This document shows, one piece after another, positions 17,004 to 25,683 of a stretch of DNA of 64,000 bases. Source of the DNA: Cytophagales bacterium (GTDB lineage: Bacteria > Bacteroidota > Bacteroidia > Cytophagales > Spirosomataceae); assembly GCA_013298125.1 (NCBI GenBank), contig JAAFJP010000006.1, forward strand, positions 62,001-126,000. The letters run 5' to 3'. The notes under the pieces were generated by a model that had not been told where the DNA came from, did no database searches, and worked only from the letters and a program-made list of their open reading frames with translations. How positions within the stretch are numbered: position 1 is the stretch's first letter; the number at the start of each line of letters is the position of its first letter. Made by a program: the position numbers and the translations under genes.

Positions 17004-19637
17004 ATGCAAAACCTAATTCAACTTATTCACGATACTAATTATCAAGAGATTATCAGTATCTGTTCAAATTTAAATGATTCAGAACGTTATGAAACCGTTG
17101 ACTATTTAAAATCTCTTGATATAGATAAGGATATATTAAAACAAAATTTGTTTCTTTTAGATGGTAATGAAAGAGATAAGGCTTACGCTAAACGTGTTTT
17201 CATAGATAAATGTTACAATTTCGCATTAGTAGCTTGTTCTCGCAATTATTCGGACATAAAAAATTTAGATAAAATACAATACAATTGGCATTTCAATTCA
17301 CTTCAAAGTCAATTTGCTTCATGTAATATCGAAGCATTGATTCAATTTTATTCATTATTTCCACCCGACTATTTAGATAAATTTTTCGTTGAACTCACAA
17401 AAGAAAGATTTAACAGAATTGATTTTAAACTTATCTGGAAACTTCACGAAAAGGGTTGGTTAGCTCTTAAAGAAGATTTGTTTTTGAGAAGCTTATTGGT
17501 GGTTCATATGTTTGATAGAAATACTCAAACAGATGCAGACTTTCTTTTTGAAAATCCACAAGCTATCAAAAAAGTATTACTGTCTTTTTATAAGCATGAA
17601 ATGCCAGTTTTAGATATTTCTAAATGGACTGCAAGAGAGGGTTTTGTATGTAAAAAAGTTGTTGAATATTGGACTGAGGTATTTGTTATTTTATTAGAAA
17701 AAGGTTTTCATTTTGATAGAGAAATTGTACCAAATCTATTACAATCACTCCTGAATCATTGGAAAAAACCACATTTGGATTGGCACGTAAGAATATTAGA
17801 ATTATTTAAACCTAACCAAGAAGAATTATTAGCGAATCAAAATATTCTTTTTGCTATTTTAGGAACTGGAAATCCAAGTCTCATTAATGTTGCTATCAAT
17901 AAAATTCACACAATTCACACACTCAATGGTTTTGAAGAATCAAACTTTATAGATAATTTTTCTTTGATTTTTACAAATGAAAAATGTGCAAAGTCAATCT
18001 TAATTGGTTTAAATATTACCGAAAAAATCCTTTCAAATAATACCTTTGATTACTCTGAGAACTTGGGACTTTTATTGATGCAATCTGATGCGAAAGTTCA
18101 AGAAAAAGCCGCTTCTTTACTTGTGAGATTTTGCAAAAAGGAGAGTCTTCAAGAAATTGCTTTGCCTTATTTACCTTATCTAAAACAAAAGACCAAAGAG
18201 ATTCTATCCGTTTCAGAGATTCTGATTTCAGATGAAATTCTAACAAATATCGAATCTGATAAACACTATAAGGAAGTAAATATTCCACAAACTTGGAATG
18301 ACTTATTTTACCATCTCGGAACGTGCATCAAAACAAAATCTCCACTTGATACAGATTTGTTTTTTGAAGGTTTAAATCAATTGCAAAACGATATTCCAAC
18401 GGATTATGTGAAACAATTACAGCCTTTTACTAAACAATTAACCAATAAATTTTGGAATGATGATATTACCAGATGCTTATGCTTATTTGTTGAAGCATGG
18501 ACGACTAATTCACAAATGAAGCCTCAAAAGGATTTCAACACTATTCCTTTTTTATGGAATAAATGTGATTGGATGATTCAAAAACTCAAAAATAAAAATG
18601 GTTTACCACTATTATCTACTCCTACACACGAGCCATTTTACGTTCATCCAAACATATTGATTGAAAGGTTATTACAATATGAAGAACATAAAACGCCATT
18701 ACATTTAGAAGATTTGATTGTGGCTTGTAATAGACTTATGTTGGATAAAATAGACACATCATCCCTTGAATTAGTAAAGAAATTAAAAGGAAGCTATTCC
18801 AATGCACTACAATATTACTTTGGGGTGTCAGATGAGATTATTCCTTCTGAAATAGACTTACCTCTTTGGACTCAGATTACAAGAATTAAAAACCCTAATA
18901 AAGAATTTCCAATTTTTGAAACAACAAAAGCAAAGGATATTCCATCGGTTGTAAAACCATTTTATTTAGGTTTTTATGTTAAAAATGATACTTCATACTG
19001 GAACATGATAATGTTAGATTATAACTGGAATTATTCGTGGTTCAATAAGCAATCAATGCCTAAAATAGATTTTATTTTTTATAACTCGGCTCCTACAAAA
19101 GCTGGTGTAAGAAGTACAATTCCTTACCAATTAAGTTTAAATCCACATTACATAGATGCTTTTTTATGTAAGTATATACCAAGTAACGCAACTCACAACG
19201 AAGTAAATGAATTTGAAAACTGTTCAATTCCACTTCAATTTCTATTAGAAAACAATATAAAAATTCACCATAGCGGATGGATATACATTGCAACTTGTTT
19301 GATTTTTGAAAAGAAAATTTCCAGAGATTTAGCCGCTGAGTATATACAAATAGCTCTGATACAACGCAATGAAAACTTAACTTATTTGGCAGAAGTAGTT
19401 GGGAAGTTTATTGCACAAAAATATGCTCCAATCAATCGTTTAATTGAATATTTTGATAAACCGTTTGTTGCAAAGTCGATTCAATTATTTCAGCATTTGG
19501 TTTTAGAAAAATGTATAGAGCATTTTGAAATAAAAGATTTACCGACAAACAGTAAGAAGGTTTTTACTTATTACGAAGAGTGGGCAACTTCGCTCAATTT
19601 AGAGGTAAATAAAAATCTATTGGGTAGATTCAAATAA
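17004..19637 (+). CDS. large helical protein of unknown function (possibly DUF6493-like)
   Basis: This 877-residue protein has no signal peptide or membrane segment. The sequence is rich in alternating leucine/isoleucine helices of HEAT-like appearance (for example LLLMQSDAKVQEKAASLLVRFC near residue 365). The C-terminal part (WIYIATCLIFEKKISRDLAA, then LAEVVGKFIAQKYAPINRLI) resembles the end of DUF6493-type proteins, but I am not sure of that assignment. It lies 14 bases after dnaE on the same strand. Its codon use is more A/T-rich than that of dnaE, as is common for accessory genes. No catalytic motif was found. Confidence 0.5.
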   Translation: MQNLIQLIHDTNYQEIISICSNLNDSERYETVDYLKSLDIDKDILKQNLFLLDGNERDKAYAKRVFIDKCYNFALVACSRNYSDIKNLDKIQYNWHFNSLQSQFASCNIEALIQFYSLFPPDYLDKFFVELTKERFNRIDFKLIWKLHEKGWLALKEDLFLRSLLVVHMFDRNTQTDADFLFENPQAIKKVLLSFYKHEMPVLDISKWTAREGFVCKKVVEYWTEVFVILLEKGFHFDREIVPNLLQSLLNHWKKPHLDWHVRILELFKPNQEELLANQNILFAILGTGNPSLINVAINKIHTIHTLNGFEESNFIDNFSLIFTNEKCAKSILIGLNITEKILSNNTFDYSENLGLLLMQSDAKVQEKAASLLVRFCKKESLQEIALPYLPYLKQKTKEILSVSEILISDEILTNIESDKHYKEVNIPQTWNDLFYHLGTCIKTKSPLDTDLFFEGLNQLQNDIPTDYVKQLQPFTKQLTNKFWNDDITRCLCLFVEAWTTNSQMKPQKDFNTIPFLWNKCDWMIQKLKNKNGLPLLSTPTHEPFYVHPNILIERLLQYEEHKTPLHLEDLIVACNRLMLDKIDTSSLELVKKLKGSYSNALQYYFGVSDEIIPSEIDLPLWTQITRIKNPNKEFPIFETTKAKDIPSVVKPFYLGFYVKNDTSYWNMIMLDYNWNYSWFNKQSMPKIDFIFYNSAPTKAGVRSTIPYQLSLNPHYIDAFLCKYIPSNATHNEVNEFENCSIPLQFLLENNIKIHHSGWIYIATCLIFEKKISRDLAAEYIQIALIQRNENLTYLAEVVGKFIAQKYAPINRLIEYFDKPFVAKSIQLFQHLVLEKCIEHFEIKDLPTNSKKVFTYYEEWATSLNLEVNKNLLGRFK

Positions 19638-19642
19638 AACTA

Positions 19643-19676
19643 TTCTGAACGAAGAAAACCTCTTCGTTCAGAACAA
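19643..19676. terminator. bidirectional terminator sharing TCTTCGTTCAG
   Basis: A 12-bp stem TTCTGAACGAAG/CTTCGTTCAGAA (19643-19654 with 19662-19673) lies between convergent genes. The 11-mer TCTTCGTTCAG recurs in the hairpin at 22147-22173. Confidence 0.75.
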
Positions 19677-19685
19677 AATCTCCGT

Positions 19686-21305
19686 TTAATTCCCCTTCAC
19701 CGTAGGATATTTAATCCCCAGTTGCTCCATATAACTCTTATATTTCGTTGGGTCGTAATAAAATTTTTGGAGTTCGGGTTTGTATTTCTCCATAATTTCC
19801 TTGTTAATCGTAATGGCTGGTTTGTCGCTTGGGGCAATTAATGGCTCGTATTTCTCGGTTTGCGTTTGCTCTTCACGGTAATATTTCCAAGCATTAGTCA
19901 GCAAATCTGGTTTTACAAATAAATCCAATAAAGTTAAAGCCTCCACTTTTGCTCCCGCCGTACAACCCTTATGTGCAATAGGCGTTGCCATCGAAATCGC
20001 ATTAGACCAATGATGCCCAGGAAGCCCTGGAATATTAGAAGGATAACCCAAAACAATCGTTGGTAAAGTCCAAGAAATATCCGCAATATCATCCGAACCT
20101 CCACCCATTTTTATAGCATCTGGTTCTGTGGTAGAATCTACTTTCATCGCTAATCCGTTCTTTTTAGGAGCATTTAGCTCTTTTTGAGTAGCCGTTGCTA
20201 AGAGTTGGTCTTCTGCCGACCAAACAGGCAAACCCACTCGCTTGATGTGTTCAAAAGCATTTTCAGCAATGGGTCTATTGAAATGCCCGGGCCAAGCACA
20301 ACCCACAACTTCGTGCGTAACTTTGGTGTCAGTCATCATGGCAGCACCCGCCGCAATCTTCTTTCCAAACTCAAATAACTCCTTGATTTTGGGGTAAGTT
20401 CTTTCTCTAAAATAATACCAAACCTGAGCTTTTGACGGCACAACATTAGGTTGGTCGCCTCCGTTAGTGATGACATAATGCGAGCGTTGCGTGATTCCGA
20501 GGTGTTCACGTTTATAATTCCAACCTACATTCATCAACTCCACCGCATCCAAGGCAGATTTTCCCCTCCACGGATTCATGGCAGCGTGGGCGGCTTCTCC
20601 TTCAAAATTAAACTTCACCGAGACCAAGCCATTATAGCCCGTATCGCCCCATTTTACAGAAAGATTGCTGTTTACGTGGGTAAAAATACAAGCATCTACA
20701 TCCTTGAAATGCCCATCACGTACATAATACGCCTTCGCACCTACCAACTCCTCCGCAACCCCAGGCCACAACATGAGTGTACCCGAAATCTTCTCTCGTT
20801 CCATGATTTTTTTCAAAGTCAAAACGGCAGTAATATTCAAAGCCTGACCCGAATTATGCCCCTCACCATGCCCAGGAGCACCTTCTACGATAGGGTCGTG
20901 ATAGGCAACACCAGGTTTTTGTGAGGCTTTCGGAATACAGTCAATATCCGAACCAACGGCAATAACGGGCTTTCCGCTTCCCCATTTTGCCATCCAAGCC
21001 GTCGGAATACCAGAAAGTCCTCTTTCGATGGTAAAGCCTTCTTTTTCGAGTAGTGTTGTTAATAATTTGTAGGTTTCCACTTCCTGAAAACCTAATTCAG
21101 CAAAGCTAAAAAGTTGGTCATTGAGTTGAGCTGTGAAAAGTGCTTTTTTGTCAATCTCTTCAATCATTTCTTTTCTGAGACTTTCGATTTTTACATCCGT
21201 AAGCAATTGATTATTAGCGACTTTGGTATCTTTTGCCGTTTTCTTTTGGGCATAAATACTCACAGAAAACAGAAAAAATGAGGCAAGTATAAGGGTTTTC
21301 TTCAT
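19686..21305 (-). CDS. secreted M20-family amidohydrolase (AbgB-like)
   Basis: The 539-residue protein has a signal peptide (MKKTLILASFFLFSVSIYAQ), so it acts outside the cytoplasm. The metallopeptidase core shows AVGSDIDCIPK, HGEGHNSGQALNITAVLTL and PGVAEELVGAKAYYVRDG (metal-ligand His, Asp and Glu regions), a dimerisation domain from about residue 220 (FEGEAAHAAMNPWRGKSALD), and a final PGHHWSN histidine. The pattern matches the p-aminobenzoyl-glutamate/indole-acetyl amino-acid hydrolase branch; the actual substrate is unknown. It appears monocistronic and convergent with the dnaE operon. Confidence 0.85.
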   Translation of the reverse strand: MKKTLILASFFLFSVSIYAQKKTAKDTKVANNQLLTDVKIESLRKEMIEEIDKKALFTAQLNDQLFSFAELGFQEVETYKLLTTLLEKEGFTIERGLSGIPTAWMAKWGSGKPVIAVGSDIDCIPKASQKPGVAYHDPIVEGAPGHGEGHNSGQALNITAVLTLKKIMEREKISGTLMLWPGVAEELVGAKAYYVRDGHFKDVDACIFTHVNSNLSVKWGDTGYNGLVSVKFNFEGEAAHAAMNPWRGKSALDAVELMNVGWNYKREHLGITQRSHYVITNGGDQPNVVPSKAQVWYYFRERTYPKIKELFEFGKKIAAGAAMMTDTKVTHEVVGCAWPGHFNRPIAENAFEHIKRVGLPVWSAEDQLLATATQKELNAPKKNGLAMKVDSTTEPDAIKMGGGSDDIADISWTLPTIVLGYPSNIPGLPGHHWSNAISMATPIAHKGCTAGAKVEALTLLDLFVKPDLLTNAWKYYREEQTQTEKYEPLIAPSDKPAITINKEIMEKYKPELQKFYYDPTKYKSYMEQLGIKYPTVKGN

Positions 21306-21361
21306 GTTGATAAATGTTGGTTTGTTAAAATAAAATTCATGTCTAAATTAACCGATTCTTA

Positions 21362-22105
21362 CTATTTCTCATCTCCCAAATATCTATCTATCAGATTATG
21401 AGCAAGATAAATGACAGGCGTAAGCAAAATTGCTGTGAAAAATTTATACAAATAACTATTCAAAGACGTTGAAACCCATTGTTCAATCGTCCAATTTCCG
21501 AACAAAACAAAGGCTATTCCAATCACAACAAAACTGTCAATCAACTGCGAAACCAAAGTAGAACCAGTTGCACGCAACCAAATTTTCTTTCCATTCGTTT
21601 TTTCTCTAATGTAATGAAAAACGTAAGCATCCATCAATTGGCTTATCAAAAAAGCGGTCAAAGAACCCAAAATTATCCCTAAGCCTTGACGGAAAATTTT
21701 ACCAAAAGCATTATCAATGTTAAAATTGTCACCCCCTTTATTTACTTCAATCCAAAAATCTGCGGGAGCTAAAAGCGTTGCTCCATAAATGATAATAAAA
21801 CAATAAGCGATAAATCCTGCTGTCAAATAAGAAACTCGTTGAACGCCTTTCTTCCCAAAATATTCATTGATAATATCCGAAGTAATAAAGACAAAGGGCC
21901 AATTCAATGCACCGGCGGGTTGATTCAAATCCCAAGTTCCAAGAAAAGTTTGTAAATGAAGTGGTTGAAAGCCAAAAGTGCCTTCTACGGAGAATATTTT
22001 TACGCCAATAATTTCAGCAACGATTGCATTGGAAAGAAAAATCCCGAAGAGAACTATAAAAAGTTTAGTCCTTTTTGAATTGAGGAGCGATGCGTCTATG
22101 GTCAT
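21362..22105 (-). CDS. queuosine precursor transporter (VUT/YhhQ family)
   Basis: This 247-residue inner-membrane protein has about six hydrophobic segments. Family signatures are the FVFITSDIINEYFGKKGVQR segment and GSLTAFLISQLMDAYVFHYI. Members import preQ0 or preQ1 for tRNA queuosine synthesis. A rho-independent hairpin lies in its leader, 36 bases before the ATG and oriented to stop transcription entering the gene, which suggests attenuation. No queuosine biosynthesis gene is nearby. The family assignment is firm; which precursor it carries is not visible. Confidence 0.9.
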   Translation of the reverse strand: MTIDASLLNSKRTKLFIVLFGIFLSNAIVAEIIGVKIFSVEGTFGFQPLHLQTFLGTWDLNQPAGALNWPFVFITSDIINEYFGKKGVQRVSYLTAGFIAYCFIIIYGATLLAPADFWIEVNKGGDNFNIDNAFGKIFRQGLGIILGSLTAFLISQLMDAYVFHYIREKTNGKKIWLRATGSTLVSQLIDSFVVIGIAFVLFGNWTIEQWVSTSLNSYLYKFFTAILLTPVIYLAHNLIDRYLGDEK

Positions 22106-22140
22106 TACAGTCTATTTAAGCAATTAATGAGTTCGGCAAT

Positions 22141-22173
22141 AAAAAAGAGGTCTTCGTTCAGCACGAAGACCTC
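22141..22173 (-). terminator. hairpin terminator in the leader of the queuosine transporter
   Basis: An 11-bp stem (22147-22157 with 22163-22173, loop TCAGC) is followed on the minus strand by T6. It lies 36 bases before the transporter ATG and no gene upstream ends there, so it would terminate the transporter's own leader transcript. No preQ1 aptamer core could be recognised by eye. Confidence 0.6.
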
Positions 22174-22328
22174 TCTACAAAAATAACTAAAATATATTAT
22201 TTTTTGTTTTTGGTAACAAAGTTTGTAGCATATTTTGAAATTGAAATTTATAACATTCTGATGTAAAATACTCAAGTGGCCTTCATATTTGAATTCTTAA
22301 CTTGTTGAGGCATTTTTGATTTCATAAA

Positions 22329-22410
22329 TATATTTGCCTGTAGGCAAAATCGAATCTCGTTATTTCCCATCCCAGTAACAGTGGTGGGGAACTGCGAGAT
22401 TTTTTTTACA
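22329..22410 (+). ncRNA. possible small RNA upstream of glnA
   Basis: TATATTTG (22329-22336), with TTG about 21 bp upstream, is a plausible promoter. About 17 bases later AATCTCG (22353-22359) pairs with CGAGATT (22395-22401), enclosing a C-rich/G-rich imperfect inner hairpin (22364-22390), and T8 follows directly. That makes a transcript of about 65 nt ending in a terminator, some 390 bases before glnA. The rest of the 22174-22802 gap is A/T-rich and otherwise empty apart from the glnA promoter. No known RNA family is recognised. Confidence 0.4.
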
Positions 22411-22717
22411 TCCAACAATAAATGGATATTTTCAAGATTCAAGTTACTGAAAATACGTAAATAAGCATCATTTTGAGTCAAACAAAATTACAATTTTCAC
22501 ATTAATTTAACTATCCAAGAAAAAATTTAACTTTTCTAAGAAACTTTTATTAAATTCTGTAAAAATTATTTATTTCAAAATATTGTACTGTATATTTGAA
22601 AAATACAAAATTTAAACAATGTTTTCAAGAGAATAATAGTTTCTTAAAAAACAAAAACATTCATAAATTTTAGTAGGATTTACTTAGGTTTAAAAAAATC
22701 ATAAAAAAATAGTATTT

Positions 22718-22750
22718 TTTGTGATTTTTCAATTTTCACGTTTAAATTTG
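22718..22750 (+). promoter_or_regulatory. glnA promoter
   Basis: TTTG at 22718-22721, a 21-bp spacer and TAAATTTG at 22743-22750, 52 bases before the glnA ATG. Confidence 0.65.
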
Positions 22751-22802
22751 TATCAAAAATTAAAAAAAATAACCAAATACATTAAAATCAAATAACAAAG
22801 TC

Positions 22803-23828
22803 ATGGCAAAAGCTAAACTTGAATACATTTGGCTCGATGGTTACAAACCAGTTCAAAGCCTTCGTAGCAAAACCAAAGTTGAAAATAATTTTAGCGGAAA
22901 ATTAGAAGACTGTGATATATGGTCATTCGACGGTTCTTCGACTGAACAAGCACCAGGTGGTTCTTCTGACTGCCAATTGAAACCTGTTTTCATTTGTCCC
23001 GACCCAGAGCGTTCTAAGTTAGGAACTCCATCTTATTTCGTAATGTGCGAAGTATTGGATTCACATGGTAATGCACACGAATCAAATGGTCGTGCTACGA
23101 TTGAGGATGATGATAATGATTTCTGGTTCGGTTTCGAGCAAGAGTATTTCTTGTACGACATGGAAACAAATCTTCCATTAGGCTTTCCAAAAGGTGGTTT
23201 CCCAGCTCCACAAGGACAATATTACTGTTCAGTAGGTGCAAGAAACGCTTATGGTCGTGAAATCATCGAAGAGCATTTAGAATATTGTTTACAAGCGGGC
23301 TTGAACGTTGAAGGTATCAACGCTGAGGTTGCGGCTGGGCAGTGGGAATTCCAAGTTTTTGCCAAAGGTGCTAAGGCAGCTGGTGACGAAACTTGGATTG
23401 CTCGTTATATGTTAGAAAGAGTTTGTGAAAAATACGGTGTGTGGGTAAACTATCACTGTAAGCCACTTGGAAACCTCGACTGGAACGGATCGGGGATGCA
23501 CGCCAACTTCTCGAACACTGCATTGAGAACAGCTGGTAATCAAGAAGTTTATAATAAAATTTGTGAAGCATTTGCTCCTGTAATCCAAGAACACATTGAT
23601 GTTTATGGTCCAGACAATGACCAGCGTTTAACTGGTAAGCACGAAACTGCAAGATGGGATCAATTCTCTTATGGTATTTCTGACCGTGGAGCATCAATCC
23701 GTATTCCAATGGCGGCAGTTCAAAAAGGATGGAAAGGATGGTTGGAAGACCGTCGTCCAAACTCAGCGGCTGATCCATACAAAGTTGCAGCTCGTATTAT
23801 CAAAACGGTTAAGTCGGCTAAGATTTAA
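22803..23828 (+). CDS. glnA: glutamine synthetase, GSII (eukaryote-like) type
   Basis: This 341-residue enzyme makes glutamine from glutamate, ammonium and ATP. The short length and the motifs WSFDGSSTEQAPGGSSD, FWFGFEQEYFLYD (metal-binding glutamates) and LTGKHETARWDQFSYG place it in the GSII class rather than the long GSI or GSIII forms. It is monocistronic, with a clear TAnnTTTG promoter and an 18-bp terminator. Together with amtB it provides ammonium assimilation. A possible small RNA is encoded upstream on the same strand. Confidence 0.95.
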   Translation: MAKAKLEYIWLDGYKPVQSLRSKTKVENNFSGKLEDCDIWSFDGSSTEQAPGGSSDCQLKPVFICPDPERSKLGTPSYFVMCEVLDSHGNAHESNGRATIEDDDNDFWFGFEQEYFLYDMETNLPLGFPKGGFPAPQGQYYCSVGARNAYGREIIEEHLEYCLQAGLNVEGINAEVAAGQWEFQVFAKGAKAAGDETWIARYMLERVCEKYGVWVNYHCKPLGNLDWNGSGMHANFSNTALRTAGNQEVYNKICEAFAPVIQEHIDVYGPDNDQRLTGKHETARWDQFSYGISDRGASIRIPMAAVQKGWKGWLEDRRPNSAADPYKVAARIIKTVKSAKI

Positions 23829-23846
23829 TTTTTGATAACAAAAGAT

Positions 23847-23890
23847 AAACACAAAACGCTCATCGAATTGATGAGCGTTTTGTGTTTTTA
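23847..23890. terminator. glnA/mqo bidirectional terminator
   Basis: A perfect 18-bp stem (23847-23864 with 23870-23887) with loop GAATT lies between the convergent glnA and mqo genes. Confidence 0.9.
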
Positions 23891-23898
23891 GGTAGCAA

Positions 23899-25395
23899 CT
23901 AAATTCCTAAGATTTCTGTGCTATTGTTTCTAACCTTCTGAGTTAGTAGAATGTCGTCCTTCAATGATTTGCCATATGAGGGTATCATTTCTGCTAATTT
24001 TTCTTTCCAATCAACTGAATTCATCAATTCGGGGAAACATTCTTCCATAACTTCCAACATAACAGTCACAGATGTTGAAGCCCCAGGAGAAGCACCCAAC
24101 AGTGCTGCAATTGTTCCATCGTGGGCAGTAACTACCTCAGTCCCAAATTCTAAGATTCCGCCCTCTTCTTCATCTTTCCGAATTACCTGCACTCGCTGAC
24201 CTGCAATGGCAATTTCCCAATCTTCATCTTTGGCATTTGGAATAAACTCACGTAAAGCCTCCACTTTTTCTTCTTGCGAAAGCATGACTTGTTGAATCAA
24301 ATATTTGGTGAGTGGTAAGTTGTGGATGCCTACCCCAAGCATTGGCAATATGTTGTCAAATGTAATAGACGCAGGTAAGTCAAAATATGAGCCTTCTTTC
24401 AAAAACTTTGTTGAAAATCCTGCAAATGGACCAAATAACAATTCTTTCTTTCCATTAATGACTCGTGAATCAAGGTGAGGCACAGACATTGGGGGCGTAC
24501 CAACTTTTGCTTTACCATAAACTTTGGCATCATGTTGAGCAATAATTTCCTCATTTTTACACACAAGCCATTGCCCACTCACGGGGAAACCTCCATATCC
24601 ATCAGCTTCGGGAATGTCAGATTTTTCGAGTAATCGAAGAGAACCACCGCCTGCACCAATAAAAATAAATTGAGTGGTGACATATCTTTCTTCGCCAGTA
24701 ACTCTATGCTCGACTCGTAATTTCCAAGTCTTATCTTCTTGTTGTTCAAGGGTTTCTACTTCGTGATTCAGAAAAATGTCTACCTCATATTTTTCTTTTA
24801 AATGTTTACATAAATTTCGAGTTAATTCTCCGAAATTCATATCAGTTCCATGTTCAGTTCGAGTGGCAGCAATTGGCTCTTCTGGATTTCTAACTTGCAT
24901 CATCAAAGGAATCCATGATTTGATTTTTTCAAAATCCTCGGAGAACTCCATACCCTCAAACAAATGACTTTTTTGTAGTGCTTCAAAGCGTTTTTTGAGA
25001 TACTCAACGTCTTCTTTTCCTTCAACAAAACTCATGTGAGGCACTTGGTTGATAAAATCAGTAGGTGAACTGAAATAACCGTGACCTACCAAATAAGCCC
25101 AAAATTGTTTTGAAATTTCAAAAGATTCCATGATTTTGATGGCTTTGGAAATACTGACAGAACTGTCTTCTTTGAGTGGGGTGTAATTGAGTTCACAAAG
25201 TGCTGAATGCCCTGTACCTGCATTATTCCAAGCATCCGAACTCTCCCCCGCCACACGGTCAAGCCGTTCATAGATATCAATTCTGAGGTCAGGGTTTAGT
25301 TCTTTCAGCAAAACGCCCAATGTAGCGGACATGATGCCAGCACCAATCAAAATTATATCGCAATCAGTTATAATGTTTTTATTAAGCTTCATCAA
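23899..25395 (-). CDS. mqo: malate:quinone oxidoreductase
   Basis: This 498-residue FAD-dependent, membrane-associated enzyme oxidises malate to oxaloacetate and passes electrons to (mena)quinone. The FAD-binding Rossmann motif is DIILIGAGIMSATLGVLL at the N-terminus, followed by WNNAGTGHSALCELNYTP, which is diagnostic of Mqo. C-terminal LLGASPGASTSVTVMLEVM is also conserved. It starts with two adjacent ATGs (25395, 25392) and either could be used. It appears monocistronic. menD at 55 kb supplies the matching menaquinone pathway. Confidence 0.95.
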   Translation of the reverse strand: MMKLNKNIITDCDIILIGAGIMSATLGVLLKELNPDLRIDIYERLDRVAGESSDAWNNAGTGHSALCELNYTPLKEDSSVSISKAIKIMESFEISKQFWAYLVGHGYFSSPTDFINQVPHMSFVEGKEDVEYLKKRFEALQKSHLFEGMEFSEDFEKIKSWIPLMMQVRNPEEPIAATRTEHGTDMNFGELTRNLCKHLKEKYEVDIFLNHEVETLEQQEDKTWKLRVEHRVTGEERYVTTQFIFIGAGGGSLRLLEKSDIPEADGYGGFPVSGQWLVCKNEEIIAQHDAKVYGKAKVGTPPMSVPHLDSRVINGKKELLFGPFAGFSTKFLKEGSYFDLPASITFDNILPMLGVGIHNLPLTKYLIQQVMLSQEEKVEALREFIPNAKDEDWEIAIAGQRVQVIRKDEEEGGILEFGTEVVTAHDGTIAALLGASPGASTSVTVMLEVMEECFPELMNSVDWKEKLAEMIPSYGKSLKDDILLTQKVRNNSTEILGI

Positions 25396-25640
25396 AAATT
25401 ATTTTTTTGCAAATTAACCAAATATCTTCAAAATTGAGATTTCGAAAAAATATAATTGACGGATTAATAGTTTTACCCCACTAAAAATAAAATTTAATAT
25501 TTAGTAAATAGCAAAATAAATTGACATCAAATGCTAAAAATCAACTTTTTTAGCAAAAACAATTCTCAATGAAATAAACTTCTGGCGTAAATTTTGAGTT
25601 AAACTATCAGAGAGATACCGTTTTTTAAAAAATGATTTTC

Positions 25641-25671
25641 TATATTTGGCGAATCGTAACGATGCGTTACC
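25641..25671 (+). promoter_or_regulatory. topA -7 element and leader inverted repeat
   Basis: TATATTTG at 25641-25648 fits the -7 consensus. It is followed by the perfect inverted repeat GTAACG-ATG-CGTTAC within 25656-25671, just before the ATG at 25684. The repeat could be an operator or leader hairpin. The rest of the 25396-25640 gap is A/T-rich with nothing else supported. Confidence 0.45.
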
Positions 25672-25683
25672 TTTAAATAAGAT

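Noticed and set aside
22106-22260. preQ1 riboswitch before the queuosine-precursor transporter
   Set aside because: A leader terminator is present but I could not identify the conserved aptamer core of any preQ1 class by eye.
22272-22481. 69-codon minus-strand ORF upstream of glnA
   Set aside because: No recognisable domain, no promoter, and it runs antisense through the structured small-RNA candidate; probably a chance ORF.
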